Of a DNA stretch of 64,000 nucleotides, positions 21,769 to 33,042 are shown piece after piece (position 1 is the stretch's first letter; each line of letters opens with the position of its first letter). The DNA comes from Vermamoeba vermiformis (taxonomy: Eukaryota > Tubulinea > Echinamoebida). The position numbers and the translations under genes were made by a program. The notes beneath the pieces are model-generated. The model was not told the DNA's origin. It saw only the letters and a program-made list of their open reading frames with translations, and did not search any database. The stretch spans positions 186,001-250,000 of the forward strand of contig JBEWZL010000300.1 of assembly GCA_045837725.1 (NCBI GenBank), given 5' to 3'.

Positions 21769-23547
21769 ATGGGTCTAGTCGCTGCGGCACTTCTAGCCCT
21801 GCAGATCGCGGCAAGCGGGTAAGATCAAGATCCAGAACGAAAAATTATTGCCGTTATCTCAAATCCGATAAATTTATAAAAATGCATTATATAGTTATAT
21901 GTAAATATAGCTATGATTGCCAAACGGAAATTTTCTAATGATCATGGTTGGATTTAGTGGCACGATTATCAGCCGGTTTGGCTTGAAGCAAATACACCCG
22001 ATGATTTTCGGATTTTTTCGAATATCATTCGCATCTACAGTATTATCTGGTTTAGCTGCCGCCGTAGATCGTAAGTCGGACCTTCGGATCGTTGATCGAA
22101 CAAAACCTCCGATCACATTAATTAACTTCGATTAAAGGGACTAAACCGCAGAAAACTGAATTTGGATGGTTCTTTTTATTAGGATTTTGCGGTATGTAAA
22201 TAACTAGCGAAAATAGTATTTCGAAAACTCGATCTACTTTTAATAGTGATCCGTTGTACGGGACACCAAGAAAAGTCTTCAAGTCTGTGTACATAGAACT
22301 ATATTAATATTATTATAGGCATCTTTTGCAATCAGCTACTCTTTCTGTTTGGCGTTTATTTTGCCGGCGCAATTGTTGCATCCATTTTACAGGTACGTTA
22401 AAATAAATTAACTCAGTCGATTTAAATTAATTATATTATATATAGCCAGTGGCACCTGTATTTACGTCGATATTGGCCTTAGCAGTCGGTTATGAAAAGT
22501 TTTCAATTTTGAAGGTAACAGTTGTAGATCGAGATCAATTTTTTTTCCTTTAATTAACGAGTGTTATATAGATCGTTGGTGTATTATGCTCAGTAGCAGG
22601 AGCACTGACTATGGTCGATTATGAACACTTTGAATTGCGTGGCTCACAGACGATTGGATTTTTAATGTTACTATTGCAACAAGTTATTGGTGCTGTGTTT
22701 TTAGTATTTCAAAGAAAACTACTCGCAAAGTAAGTACATAGAGTTATATTATACTACTATAATATCTATTCGTAATAAATTTAATCGATGAAATTTCTTT
22801 TGGTACATCCACCTGCGGATCTAATTTTTGAATTCTTTGCAGGTATCCGATGATTACGGCAACGGCGGGGATATTTGTTACAGGTGCTATGTATATGACA
22901 ATAGCATTTGTCATCTTCTTATCGGTCTCATCAACTGATATTTGGAATTTTGATGCTGGACGAGCCGCTTGGACATTAGCGTACACTATTTGCGTGCAAA
23001 GCGTGCTTGGATATTTATTAATAGCTTATGGAGTTAAACATACTGATAGTTCTATCGTCGCTGCATCGAATACTCTTCAAGTAAGAAAAAAATTATTTTG
23101 GATGTGGATCTGATTTTTTATTTTAAGCCGCCAATGGTTGCTGTATTAGCGCATATTATTTTCGAAGAAGATATTACAGCTAGACAGATTATAGGAGGCC
23201 TATTAATCATCACTGGGCTTATTGTAGTCTCGTTCCAAAAATATCGCGAAAACAAAGCCGCTCAATTACAACAAATGATTTTATTAGCGCAAGAAGAAGA
23301 GAAAAATAATAACGAGGAGAATAAGGAACATAAAAAGAAAGAAAAGAAAGTGGCTGTTGATAAAGAACATTTATTGCCGTCGAGCAACGAAGATCTTGAA
23401 ACAGATACTTCAACGGACATTAATATTGATATTGACGAGCAACAAGTGCCGTTAGAAGATGACTATGACCAGCAACAGAGTAACGAATTATCATTTTCAG
23501 TTAATATTGTTGATGACAAAGAGGAAATCGAAAATGGACGGATCTGA
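21769..23547 (+). CDS. EamA/DMT-superfamily membrane transporter
   Basis: ATG 21769 begins MGLVAAALLALQIAASGG; the second exon starts inside what first looks like open sequence, at TGGCACG after GGATTTAG. Eight or so exons give about ten hydrophobic helices in two EamA halves: FGLKQIHPMIFGFFRI...LLFLFGVYFAGAIVAS and TAGIFVTGAMYMTIAF...YLLIAYGVKHTDSSIV, then VAVLAHIIFEEDITARQIIG, typical of the second repeat. It ends with a long charged cytosolic tail (KKKEKKVAVDKEH, Asp/Gln-rich). Plant WAT1/nodulin-21-like and other drug/metabolite transporters share this plan; the substrate is unknown. Three GATCT motifs cluster at the stop codon (23541-23556). Confidence 0.82.
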
Positions 23548-23646
23548 TCTGGATCTCAAAATCAGAATGAGAAACACATGTAAATAGTCTGCGGAATTAA
23601 ATAACACGAATATTTAACTCGAAATAATGATTTTATTCGCATAATT

Positions 23647-25512
23647 TTACCATTTAAGGACACTTTGCATGATTTTAATCATCTAAACAAAAATTTATCG
23701 TTAAAAGACTATTCTACAAATTAATTAAATATGGATTACCTTAGCAGCCATTTTAGCATCGCCAGAGACGCTAGGATGACCATCACATCCGTAATCATGC
23801 GCCGGATCAGTCAGCGTTCCTTTCATGTTGATAAAAAATACTCGTTTGTTGCCTTGCGCATTCAAATCATCAACTACGCGACCAACATATACATCGGGGT
23901 CATTAGGCAAGGGTCCAACGGCTAAGAATACAATGGGTGGTACTCTAAATTCCGAGAAAAAAAAAACACGTTTTAGGCGTCAGATCTGCAACGAGTTTGC
24001 ACGGGCGAGCGGCAATTATACGTACCCAGTAGTATTGTAAGTTGTTTGGACGTAGTCGACGAGTCTCTTGTAGCCATTGAAGACCTGTTGATATGAAGGC
24101 CACGCGCTCTGTGGTGGTGAAAAGTCGTTGCCTCCGAGTGTAATAACCACCGCGTCAGAATCAATCAGTTCCCACTGCGTAGGGTCCCACACACTATCTG
24201 ACTCGGTAGGCAAGGTACGAGGATAGTAACTGTATTATAATATTAATACATAGGACTAGTTTCAAGGATGAATTATTTCTTACAATCCGATCGGATCTGG
24301 TGAAGTGCTGTTTTTGCTGCCAGCATTGCGAACGATCCCTTTACCACTCCTTAACATATAATGAATATAGATCTATCTCAATAAGCAAAGACGTACCAGC
24401 ATTGCAAATGATAATCAGCATTCAAAGCCATCGCCGTAACAGTGGCAAACGACAAATGTGCATTTCTACGAATAGTTTAAAATTAATCATGCATATATTA
24501 TAAATAATACTATTAATATGACTTACTGTGTGGCTTGAGTGAATGAACACGGTGCTTGACCTTCATTGCCAAAAGCACAGGTCAACGAGTCTCCAATAAA
24601 TTCAATGCGATGAGGACGTTGCGCACCTAATATGAATATTAAGCACTGTATGACCAATAATATAATATTATAATCATTACTTCGAATATTTTTGCTGGAT
24701 CTCGGAGTTACGTCTTGTGGATTTAAAGGCTGGTTATTAGTAGTCGATACATCGAAGCCAAGGAATGCAGCAGGACCCCAAAATGCTTCAGTGCGCTTTT
24801 CAACACGAATAGCAATAGGAGTACTATATTTAGAGCTATCACCAAGCGAATATAATTGCGAGCCAGTGGATGTGTTCAAAACCATAACGACAGCATTGGT
24901 CTTTTAAGAGCGTTAATCGTGAATATAATATCGATAGAATAGGTATATACATTTAAGTCCCAAATATTGTATCTATTGCCTTGTTGACCTTTTTCTGTCA
25001 AGTAGATGCCGATCGAGTTGACACCCGAAGTTGTCAAATGCAAATCGATTGAAACACCTGACCATTCGAACCTTTAATTATTTAATTAGTTATTTAGACG
25101 CATTAAAGATATAAAATGTGCGCAGAATGTGAAAATATTTCTGATCAAGATCCGCAGATATTTTTATTCCGCTAGTAATTGCTAATTTTTTTCTTTTATT
25201 ATATTTATCGTATAAATTACCATACATTAAGTTTATATAGGTTTTATCACCCCTAAATTGTCGCTTGATTTTATAAATTTTCTACAACAAATTCATTGCA
25301 AAACTACGTCGCGCCATCGTATTATTTATCACTCTAATTACATAAAAGCTGTTTAATACGTACCAAACAGCCTGTTCAATATTTGAAAGATCAAATCGAC
25401 CGCGATAAGAGATACTAGCAGCGTTCGGGTTGATCAGATCCGCATTTATAAGGCTAGAGCAGCCCAATAAGAATACAGATACTAATATACATAAGTTGCT
25501 CGTATTTTTCAT
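23647..25512 (-). CDS. Secreted SGNH-fold esterase (carbohydrate esterase 2-like)
   Basis: ATG 25512 gives a signal peptide (NLCILVSVFLLGCSSLINA). An N-terminal beta-sandwich segment follows (YRGRFDL, FEWSGVSIDLHLTTSGVNS), as in CE2 acetyl-esterases. The SGNH blocks are block I HRIEFIGDSLTCAFGNEG (Ser), block III VVITLGGNDFSPP (Asn) and block V CDGHPSVSGDAKMAA (Asp/His). The protein is about 375 residues in about seven exons. The last exon is inferred to add MIKIMQSVLKW-TAA at 23647 after a donor following AAK; without it the protein would stop in the intron shortly after. It probably deacetylates environmental or wall polysaccharide outside the cell or in a food vacuole. Confidence 0.82.
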
Positions 25513-25650
25513 TTTTAATCCAGTTTTTTGTGTGACTGGATCGCAACGAAAGTGTGAATGAAAAAAATTCTTCCAAACGTTTGTCTTTCTGAATAATTCT
25601 TGAATTCGAGCGTTAATTAAGCTATATTGAACACAAGTGAGGCTATAAGC

Positions 25651-28252
25651 ATGCGCTACTGCTACGTGCTCGTGCTGGTGCTTTCAATTATTGTACCTAC
25701 GATCCAGTGCGTCGATTGGGCAAATCTTACTGCAGTGGAATTATCATGGTTATCACCGTCAGAATTTTTAAATATTACTGCCCAAGAATTAGGTTCAATT
25801 CCTGCGCCTGTAAGTCATTTTGAAATTGATCTAAGAAAAATGTCCCGAAGTTTTGATAAATCCATCCCTAGTATTATTGCCCAAAGTTATTAACGGGTTT
25901 ACTAGGCGATGAAGAGCTTGAGTAGCGAGCAAATCAAAATGATTCCGTTCAGCGAGGCGAGTGGATTCACCGAAGATCAACTTTCCAATATAGGGCCATT
26001 CGAGTGTGGTGGATTCAACGAGTCTCATATATTGTACATCACTCCGCAAGCTTTCGGAGGATTTAGCTACCGGTGCATTGATCAGTGGACGCAACAAGTG
26101 TTTAACGCGATTTCAAAGGATCAAGTGAGCCATTTCTCAAATTCAATTTGCTGGGGTACGCATTATCTATTATAGTGCTTAACTTGGTAACTAACGATAT
26201 AACGACAAGATATTTCGGTGAAACGGATTTGGTGGTTGAAAACGGATGCGATCAGTGGATTCACCGCTGAATGTGTGAAGAGTTTGCAATACTGCGATGG
26301 TTTCAATAGCACATTATTTAGCTTATTATCCCCAGACGCTATATCGGGCTTGGACATAATCAGTTTCGCCCAGGCACCTCACGACATTTTCAGTCTCGCA
26401 TCTGCAGTACAGATGTCGAACTTGTCACCAACAATCTGCGCTGCCCTCGACAGCACTTACATCACGCACATCAACTACAATGCCGTATCAGGCTTGACAC
26501 CACAGTGCGTTGTGAATTTGACTGCTAACGCGTGTCAAGCGATGAATGGCACGTGGTTGTCGCACATGGCACTAGACAGCGTGACAGCACTGACAGCACA
26601 GTGTATTGCGAGTGTTCCTCCGAGCTCTGATTTGCAGCTGCTCAATGGTGATTTCTTTCACGCGTTGGATCCGTTGTCGTGTTCGAGCTGGTCTGCGGCA
26701 CAATCAATGTACTTCACGGCTAAGGCAGCCAGTGGCATTACTCCTCAGTGCCTTGGAAATTTCACGACACAGAGACCAGGCGGCGCGTGCAGTGGACTGA
26801 CAGCAGGATTCATCAGCGGACTCTCAGCCACGTCATTCAATGCTTTCACCGAGGATTGCATTCATTCTGTTGCTCCTAGCGCGTTCAAAGACATAACACG
26901 TGACCAGTTGCAAGGCATCAACTCGGCCTTATGCAGTGCATTCTCGCTTGAACAAGTGAGCATGTTCCCATCAACAGCTGGCTCAGGAATGCAAGCACAA
27001 TGTCTCGAACAATTGACTGCTTCCAATCACGGTGCTTGTGCCGGTCTGCAAGGTGAATTTGTGGCGCATATGAAGCCTGCAACATTCAAAGGACTCACAG
27101 CTGAGTGCGTGCGACCCATGTACTCGACTATCTTTTCATTGATCTCGGCCCAACAAGTCGAAAATATTCCTGTCACTACCTTCAGTGCACTGTCTGACAC
27201 GCAAATCGACGCACTTACGAATGACGCTATTCAAGGGGCTACGTTAGAGCAGTTAAAACACGTGTCTAACTCAGGCTTTGACGGCTTTACCATGGCACAT
27301 TTGGTGATCATTATTCGCAAGTACGGACTTGACTTAGTGCCTGCTTGGACAGTTGAACAAACGAGGACTTCGAAGGTCTACGAAATTTCGCGTAAGTAAC
27401 ATATGTCTAAATATGGTAATACTTACACCGAAATATTTAGACTTCAAGGATTTGGTGAACAAGGATAACTTCGCTAAATTAGTGTCGTGGGACGACTTTT
27501 CGAGCAACGTGTCACGTGCTACTTGGGTGATGATTGCTCTGCTCAAAGACGATCCCAAGCCCAGATTGGACTCCAAAGTGATCCAAGCCCTCGCTCCTTC
27601 TGCAATTGCCGGTCTTCGTGCATACCATATCGAGCTGATTGCTGGCAAGGACTTCGAGGCCTTCACACCATTGCAAGGCCTGTGGTTCACCGACGACCAA
27701 GTGTCAGTCTTCACCGCAGCCCAGTTGAGAAATATGGCCGCAAAGACCTTTGGCGCACTGAACTTCATGGTCATCAGCAGCCTCCCTGCCGAGCTGATTT
27801 CGGCACTGTCAATCGAGAAGGTTCAAGAATTGCCTGCATTGAACATTGAATACATGACCTGCGACCAACTCAAGTCCTTCAATCGAGATCAAACTTCGTA
27901 CTTCAATCTCGAACAACAAGTGGCCTATGACACTACTGTAAGTCTCAAATACTTATTATTGTCACTAACTTATGACCACTCACAGAGCAAGCAATGCAAG
28001 AACGGTGATTTGTTGATTCCAATGACTGAGAACGAGCCGTATTCTGAAGCCACAAGTACGTTATTGTTGTTATTAGATGTGACAGCTATTGACTAGTCCT
28101 TTCTAGCGATTGTGTTGCTGACTATGGCCGGCGTCATCGTCGTTACATTCATTATTGCGGTCATTATCTGGGGTGTGCAGCGAAGACGAAGAGCGGCTGA
28201 AGAAAACATCGAAAGTGACGAGCGCAAGCCGTTAGTGGAATTTTCTTCGTAA
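25651..28252 (+). CDS. Repetitive type I cell-surface protein
   Basis: ATG 25651 starts a signal peptide (CYVLVLVLSIIVPTIQCV). The ectodomain, about 680 residues, is built of diverged repeats of 40-55 residues. Each has a GLTxxC core (SGFTAECVKSL, SGLTPQCVVNL, TALTAQCIASV, SGITPQCLGNF, SGMQAQCLEQL, KGLTAECVRPM). This alternates with a second Cys motif (PTICAALDSTYITHI, ANACQAMNGTWLSHM, GACAGLQGEFVAHM), so each unit probably holds a disulphide. The C-terminal part loses the Cys but keeps the pattern (PSAIAGLRAYHIELI). A single transmembrane helix (AGVIVVTFIIAVIIWGV) and a short basic/acidic tail (QRRRRAAEENIESDE) end the protein. There are about 770 residues and six exons. Adhesion or recognition is a plausible but unproven role. 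Confidence 0.8.
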
Positions 28253-28338
28253 TATGGAATCGTATTTATATGAAAGAAGTATTTAGTACAATTTGCATAG
28301 ATGATAAGCAGTAATGATAAAATCAACAAAGAAACACG

Positions 28339-30079
28339 TTACTTATTCTTTTGAGCGGCTTCGTTCGTCTTCGCGGCAGTTGAACTGTCAGCACTCTTTG
28401 GGGCCGTGAAAGTAGTGCCAGTGGGTTTGTCTTGCTTCGTTGAGTTCTTTCGATTCTTAGCACCAGCGTTAGTGTTGTTGTTGTTAGCCGCGTTGTTTTG
28501 ACCAGTTCGCTCTTTCTTCGGAGAAACAGAGGCTGCATTGGGTGCAGTGACAGTGATGGTAGCCGCGTTGTTATTATTGGTCTCGATATTTCTGTCAGTG
28601 GAGTGATTTGTAGGCTCTTCGGTGATGACAGGCACGCTGGGAAAGCCAATCACAGGTCGAATCTTTCTACGGCGACGGTTCAACAAGTTTCCTCTAAGAC
28701 ACTCGCATTAGTCATTCACATATCTCCAGCACGTCTATTCAATCGCCGTACCTTTCACGTGGCATCATATCACCCTCAGTGTCACTAATGCCAGCACCAC
28801 CGTCAGTGTCGTTGTCCGTGGCTGACATTTCAGTCTCCGTGTACATGTCAAGACCGCGAATACGATCAGTGACTGGTCGCTCTTTTCTCTTCGATCGCTT
28901 GACTGGCGGGTCAAACAACTTGAACACGGAGATGAGAATGTTGTTCGTGGGCGTGGTCATCAAGAACAGCGAGGCAGTGTTGACTGAAATGTGCCACAAC
29001 AGGAACACGACCCAAGGGCGCAACAAGCCATTCTGGGTATAGTCAGCACGAGGGACAATAATACTATGACTCGTTCATATGTTACAAACTTACTTGAGTG
29101 AAGAAGCCTTGGTCACCAGTGTTGGGATCAGCACTCGCTTGTTTGACCAATGTCCATTGAGCTTGAGCGTAGAAATAACCTCCCAATGCACTAAATCCAA
29201 TACCTGCATATTTACAAGTGTTATTGCGGCAAGTATTCAGACGCCGGATCTGTTTCGTACGTACCAATGAATCCGCTAATTAAACTGGGAATAGGATACT
29301 TCTCCATAAAGAACGTAGGTCCTTCTCTAACAAACAACCCTATCGTATATATATTAGTATCATATCCATACCATGCCTATGTATAGTAAAGAAACTGCGT
29401 GTAACAGCTCACAAATAAGGTCTCGGTACTTACATCCAAACCAAGCCAAGAGGACCAATACGTTTACGATGATAGTATAAATATTGACACTAACAAGTAC
29501 TTGATGGTTATCAGCTGTATCGAACAACAATACCGAGAGCATGATTATAACCATCAGATGTGGCACAGACTTGAACTTTCGTGGACGAATATCTAGATAG
29601 AATATGTACATGGTGTTGATAAGATGGAACATCATAACAGTGAAGATCCTAATTAGTTAATAATCAGTAAAAGACAGTCTTCATGAAAAAAGTAAAATGC
29701 ACTTCGACTACTTAAATTCTTAAAAATTAGATAATGCCGCAATAATAATTACAAATATTATTTATATCCAAATTTAATGCTGATTCGATGATATAAAATT
29801 TAGATACCAAAATTAAATTATTTGCAAACAGATGTTGCTTTGTTATTTCAAGATCACTACGTACCATTTCAACGCCTTCAATGAGATGCCCATGCTATCG
29901 AAACATATTCCACGAGTAGCACAAGAATAATACATGCTTGTAAAAGCAAGCACGAAAAAGCTGATCACTGTCTCGTGCGTGTAGCCTCGTCTAGCACAAA
30001 AATATATGCTAGGGAATAATATAACATTAGAGACTATTAACCCTATAGTCGCAATCCATGGTGTGTTGTCCGGATCCAT
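28339..30079 (-). CDS. Multi-pass membrane protein, TMEM8/PGAP6-like (DUF3522)
   Basis: ATG 30079. The opening helices read ATIGLIVSNVILFPSIYFCA, then THETVISFFVLAFTSMYYSC and ATRGICFDSMGISLKALKW. The latter resembles the FFTMFFSTFYHAC...C segment of the TMEM8/PGAP6/myomaker family, which includes GPI-anchor phospholipases. Five exons give about seven helices. A hydrophilic C-terminal tail follows, acidic (DNDTDGGAGISDTEGD) then Asn/Thr/Lys-rich (NNNAATITVTAPN) to TAA at 28339. The family call rests on hydropathy pattern and that motif, so function is tentative. A GPI-related role would fit the presence of PIG-W in the same window but they are not linked otherwise. Confidence 0.65.
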
Positions 30080-30170
30080 TTTTGAGGCTCAATTGAAGAA
30101 TAAAAAAACAACGGACTTAGCCACCGATTTCATCAAAAATTAAATCTTTATTATTAGCATAACGTGTATT

Positions 30171-30737
30171 CTATACATAAGGTACGTCTACTCTCTTAAA
30201 ATACTTGCTTGAAGCTGCCAACGGTATCACGAACAGGCTTCCGAAACCGACGTTCAAAACAGCGTTCTGCCAATAGCCCATTGCAATTGATAATACGCTG
30301 TCGAGTACGAACCATATTCCTAGCGACAATACAATGGCAATCCAAGCTTGACGATCGCCAGATGTGAAGGTGTTTTTTACGTGTAAGAACATCTGTACGC
30401 TCCAGCCGACCATAACAGCGCCAAGTACGCCGTAGACTTGGTGAATATAGGTTGTTATCTCGGGCGTAAATGTTTGGTATAACTTTGAACTGGAGAAGAA
30501 GATCACGTTCCAAAAGTACTTATCCAAAACGCCTGGCAAGATAATCATGGCAAGACCAAATACCGCTTGAAATGCTATCGCAATGAGCAACCATTTGCGC
30601 CAGAAATTGATAGACGAGGCAACTGTCGTGGATTGCATTTTTTTTGGATTTGTCGTCCGATCTGTTTGTGAAAGGGTGTTGTGTTGTTTCTTTCTTTGCA
30701 TCGTTGAATATGTTGCATTTGTAGTTGCGACAGCCAT
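30171..30737 (-). CDS. Four-helix membrane protein, unrecognised
   Basis: A single exon of 188 codons from ATG 30737 (an internal ATG follows at MQRKKQ). After a polar N-terminus of about 45 residues come four hydrophobic segments: WLLIAIAFQAVFGLAMIILP, YGVLGAVMVGWSVQMFL, AWIAIVLSLGIWFVLDSVLS and NVGFGSLFVIPLAA. The arrangement resembles small bacterial DUF4345-type membrane proteins, but no diagnostic motif is visible. It ends RVDVPYV. The lack of an intron and the compact size are compatible with a transferred or recently retroposed gene, though nothing else shows this. Confidence 0.7.
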   Translation of the reverse strand: MAVATTNATYSTMQRKKQHNTLSQTDRTTNPKKMQSTTVASSINFWRKWLLIAIAFQAVFGLAMIILPGVLDKYFWNVIFFSSSKLYQTFTPEITTYIHQVYGVLGAVMVGWSVQMFLHVKNTFTSGDRQAWIAIVLSLGIWFVLDSVLSIAMGYWQNAVLNVGFGSLFVIPLAASSKYFKRVDVPYV

Positions 30738-30844
30738 GAATTTGACCGAAGCGCTCCTAAATTATCCGAAATTTCAAAAAGGCAATTACACCGAAATTTC
30801 TCGTCAGCTGATTTCGGAGTAAAGAGACAAAGGAATTTCGGTCA

Positions 30845-31390
30845 ATAGCCATATATGGCACTATGGTGTTTGACCATTGCATCATTTTCTTCATTGTAAT
30901 TGCATGGACCGAGAATGAGATTGGTGCAACTGTACAAGTAATCGAGGCGTCAGATTGGGAGTACAAAATTTGAATGTACCGTTGATTTGAAGTGCTGAAT
31001 AACATTGATCAAATTTTTTAACTGCTGCATCTCGCTGAAACTGTCGTCTGTAATGCATATTCGCGTTGAATTGAATGACGCTGTTTGACGTTGGGGCCGT
31101 AAATTTATTCCCGTGCCATGCGTAGTCAAGAATAGACTCGTACAACGGAATGTCTAGTTGTGGGAACTGTCTTTCCCAGACTGTCTTTTTGAACGATGAT
31201 CTGTTTGCCATGGAGTGGTGACGGCTCGTCGTTGCTCGTTGAATGAACACTCCTGTGCCTGCCACGGCGTAAACTAGCTCTACATCCGAACTGCGGTCCT
31301 CTTGCCAAGTTATCTCAAATAGCTGTTGCCGCGACAATTTGTAGCGCAGTCAATGGCTTCAGTTGCAGTGAAGGCAAGGGTTTGTAATTG
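30845..31390 (-). pseudogene. Degenerate copy (A) of the tandem PLPSP/LIYAVAG family
   Basis: Recognisable pieces of the family at 31403-34920 occur here in order but in different frames: the LTALQIVAATAI block, an in-frame stop, ELVYAVAGTGVFIQ, the SPLHGKQI block in another frame, ERQFPQLDIPLYESI, TQFNANMHYRR-like NANMHYRRQF, and NVIQHFKS in a third frame. The F-box-like N-terminus and the C-terminal exon are missing. It therefore looks like a truncated, frameshifted host-gene copy. It lies immediately downstream of copy B on the same strand. Confidence 0.7.
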
Positions 31391-31402
31391 TATCATTTTC
31401 TT

Positions 31403-32970
31403 TTATCTTACGTGGCGATGGTTGAAACTTACAGACTTCCAATAACCAAGCCTACAATGAAAATCAACAACTAAATGATTGCAAAGTACGCGCAAGGTTC
31501 GTATCGTACAAATTTCTTGATTGACTTACCAATACTCAAACAGATCTATCGCCGTATTAAAGTGATAATCTCTCATTATTTCAAGCTGAACAGGGCAAGT
31601 GACTGGATTCCAAACGCGCATTCGAAACCACCATTTGCTCGCCATGCGCAACACTTGAATAGCAACTCCTTGAACGGCATTGTCTAATAGTGCGCTGTAC
31701 CTAATCGTCGCTTGGATCTCTTTGTTAAATGCAGCATAAACAACGGCACCGGGAGGCAAGTCTTCGCACTCGGCCAGTCTCGATGTCGCTTTGCTCGGAA
31801 AGTTGGAATTTGTCGGGGGTAATTTGCGTAATGTGCTGAACTCGTCAATGCTGTTGCCAACAAACAAATTGAGCATTCGCAAGAAATCAACAGGAGTGAG
31901 GGGCACAGGCACCTTCATTTTCTGTTGCAGGACAAGCAACTGTATGATGAGCGAAGTATCTAGCCCAAAAACTGGATCGTAGCTGCGAATTATAAGAATT
32001 AATGTCTTAAAATACCTGTTGAACATACGAGTGAACGTAGACAAGGCTATTTGCTGCTAATGAGTGAAGATAATCCGGCAACGCTGTTAGTGATAAGTCA
32101 TTGACAAAGTGGTCGATATTATTGTACTCGAGGGTGCATTCGTAGAGCTGACGAAGAAGTGTGCATGTGTGGGACTTAAAGATGACGTTCCATTTGAAGT
32201 ATTGAATAACGTTGAGAAGTGCTATTAGCTGTTGTATATCGTGGAACATTGGCTTTGTCAAAACTCGATAAACAGCTGGCGGTAGACGTGGAAACTGATC
32301 CCATAATGCTTTTGCTCGTCTATAGTGCATATTTGCATTGAACTGTGTGATGTTGTTTGACCACGGAGATTTGAAGTTGTTTCCGTACCACGTGTGGTCG
32401 AATATGGGCTCGTATTGAACAAGACGTTCGTTGATGCTTGCAATATCGTCAATAGGTGTGTTGCCATCAATTCCAACCTGTGCAGTTTTCGTGACCATGA
32501 ATCGTGCCCAAAATGACCAAGGCTCTCGCCTCTGCAGCACTTTCATAAAGACAATCTGCTTGCCATAGAGTGGCGACTGTGTATTGCTGATTGTTTGAAT
32601 GAACGCTCCTGTGCCTGCGACGGCGTAGATGAGTTCTACATTTGGAGTATCGTTTTCTTTCTGCCAATGTAACTCCGAAATAATGGTCGACGCAACAATC
32701 TGCAGCGCAATTAATGGCATCTCTTGAGGCGAAGGGAATGGTTCGTTGAGATCGACTTGTTTTTTGGCAAGGATCCAGTGAAGTTCTTCTGGCGTAATCC
32801 AATCCTTCCCACGACCTTCAAAAGTACTGCCACTGGAATCAGTATTGATTCTACCGCCTCGGATCAGCAACTTTTGCTTTAACAGTCAAGGTTGGTTCTA
32901 AGCTCAGTAAACGAATTTGTCTTTAACAGAGCATTAAAGCAGGTGTCTACGTACAAGTTCGTAAGCTTGC
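31403..32970 (-). CDS. Tandem family member B (5'-truncated, possibly broken)
   Basis: The main exon (32870 down to about 32030) reads DWITPEELHWILAKKQ, LIALQIVASTIISEL, ELIYAVAGTGAFIQT, SPLYGKQIVFMK, ITQFNANMHYRRAK and LRQLYECTLEYNN. A 47-bp intron (GTATGT...TCGCAG) joins VYVHS to YDPVFGLDTS. The second exon holds VPLTPVDFLRMLNLFVGN, DLPPGAVVYAAF and AIDLFEYW. It may stop at the TAA after EYW (31526) or splice on to LGYWKSVSF and end at 31403. Upstream only TCFNALLKTNSFTELRTN remains, in another frame. The N-terminal F-box-like exon found in copy C is absent because copy C ends about 80 bp away. It is probably a pseudogene or a gene with a new start. Confidence 0.6.
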
Positions 32971-33042
32971 ATTTATTATAACTAGTCACATTTAAGTAAA
33001 TAAGCAGTTTCATATTGTCGGTGCAATGCCAAGTAACCGAGC

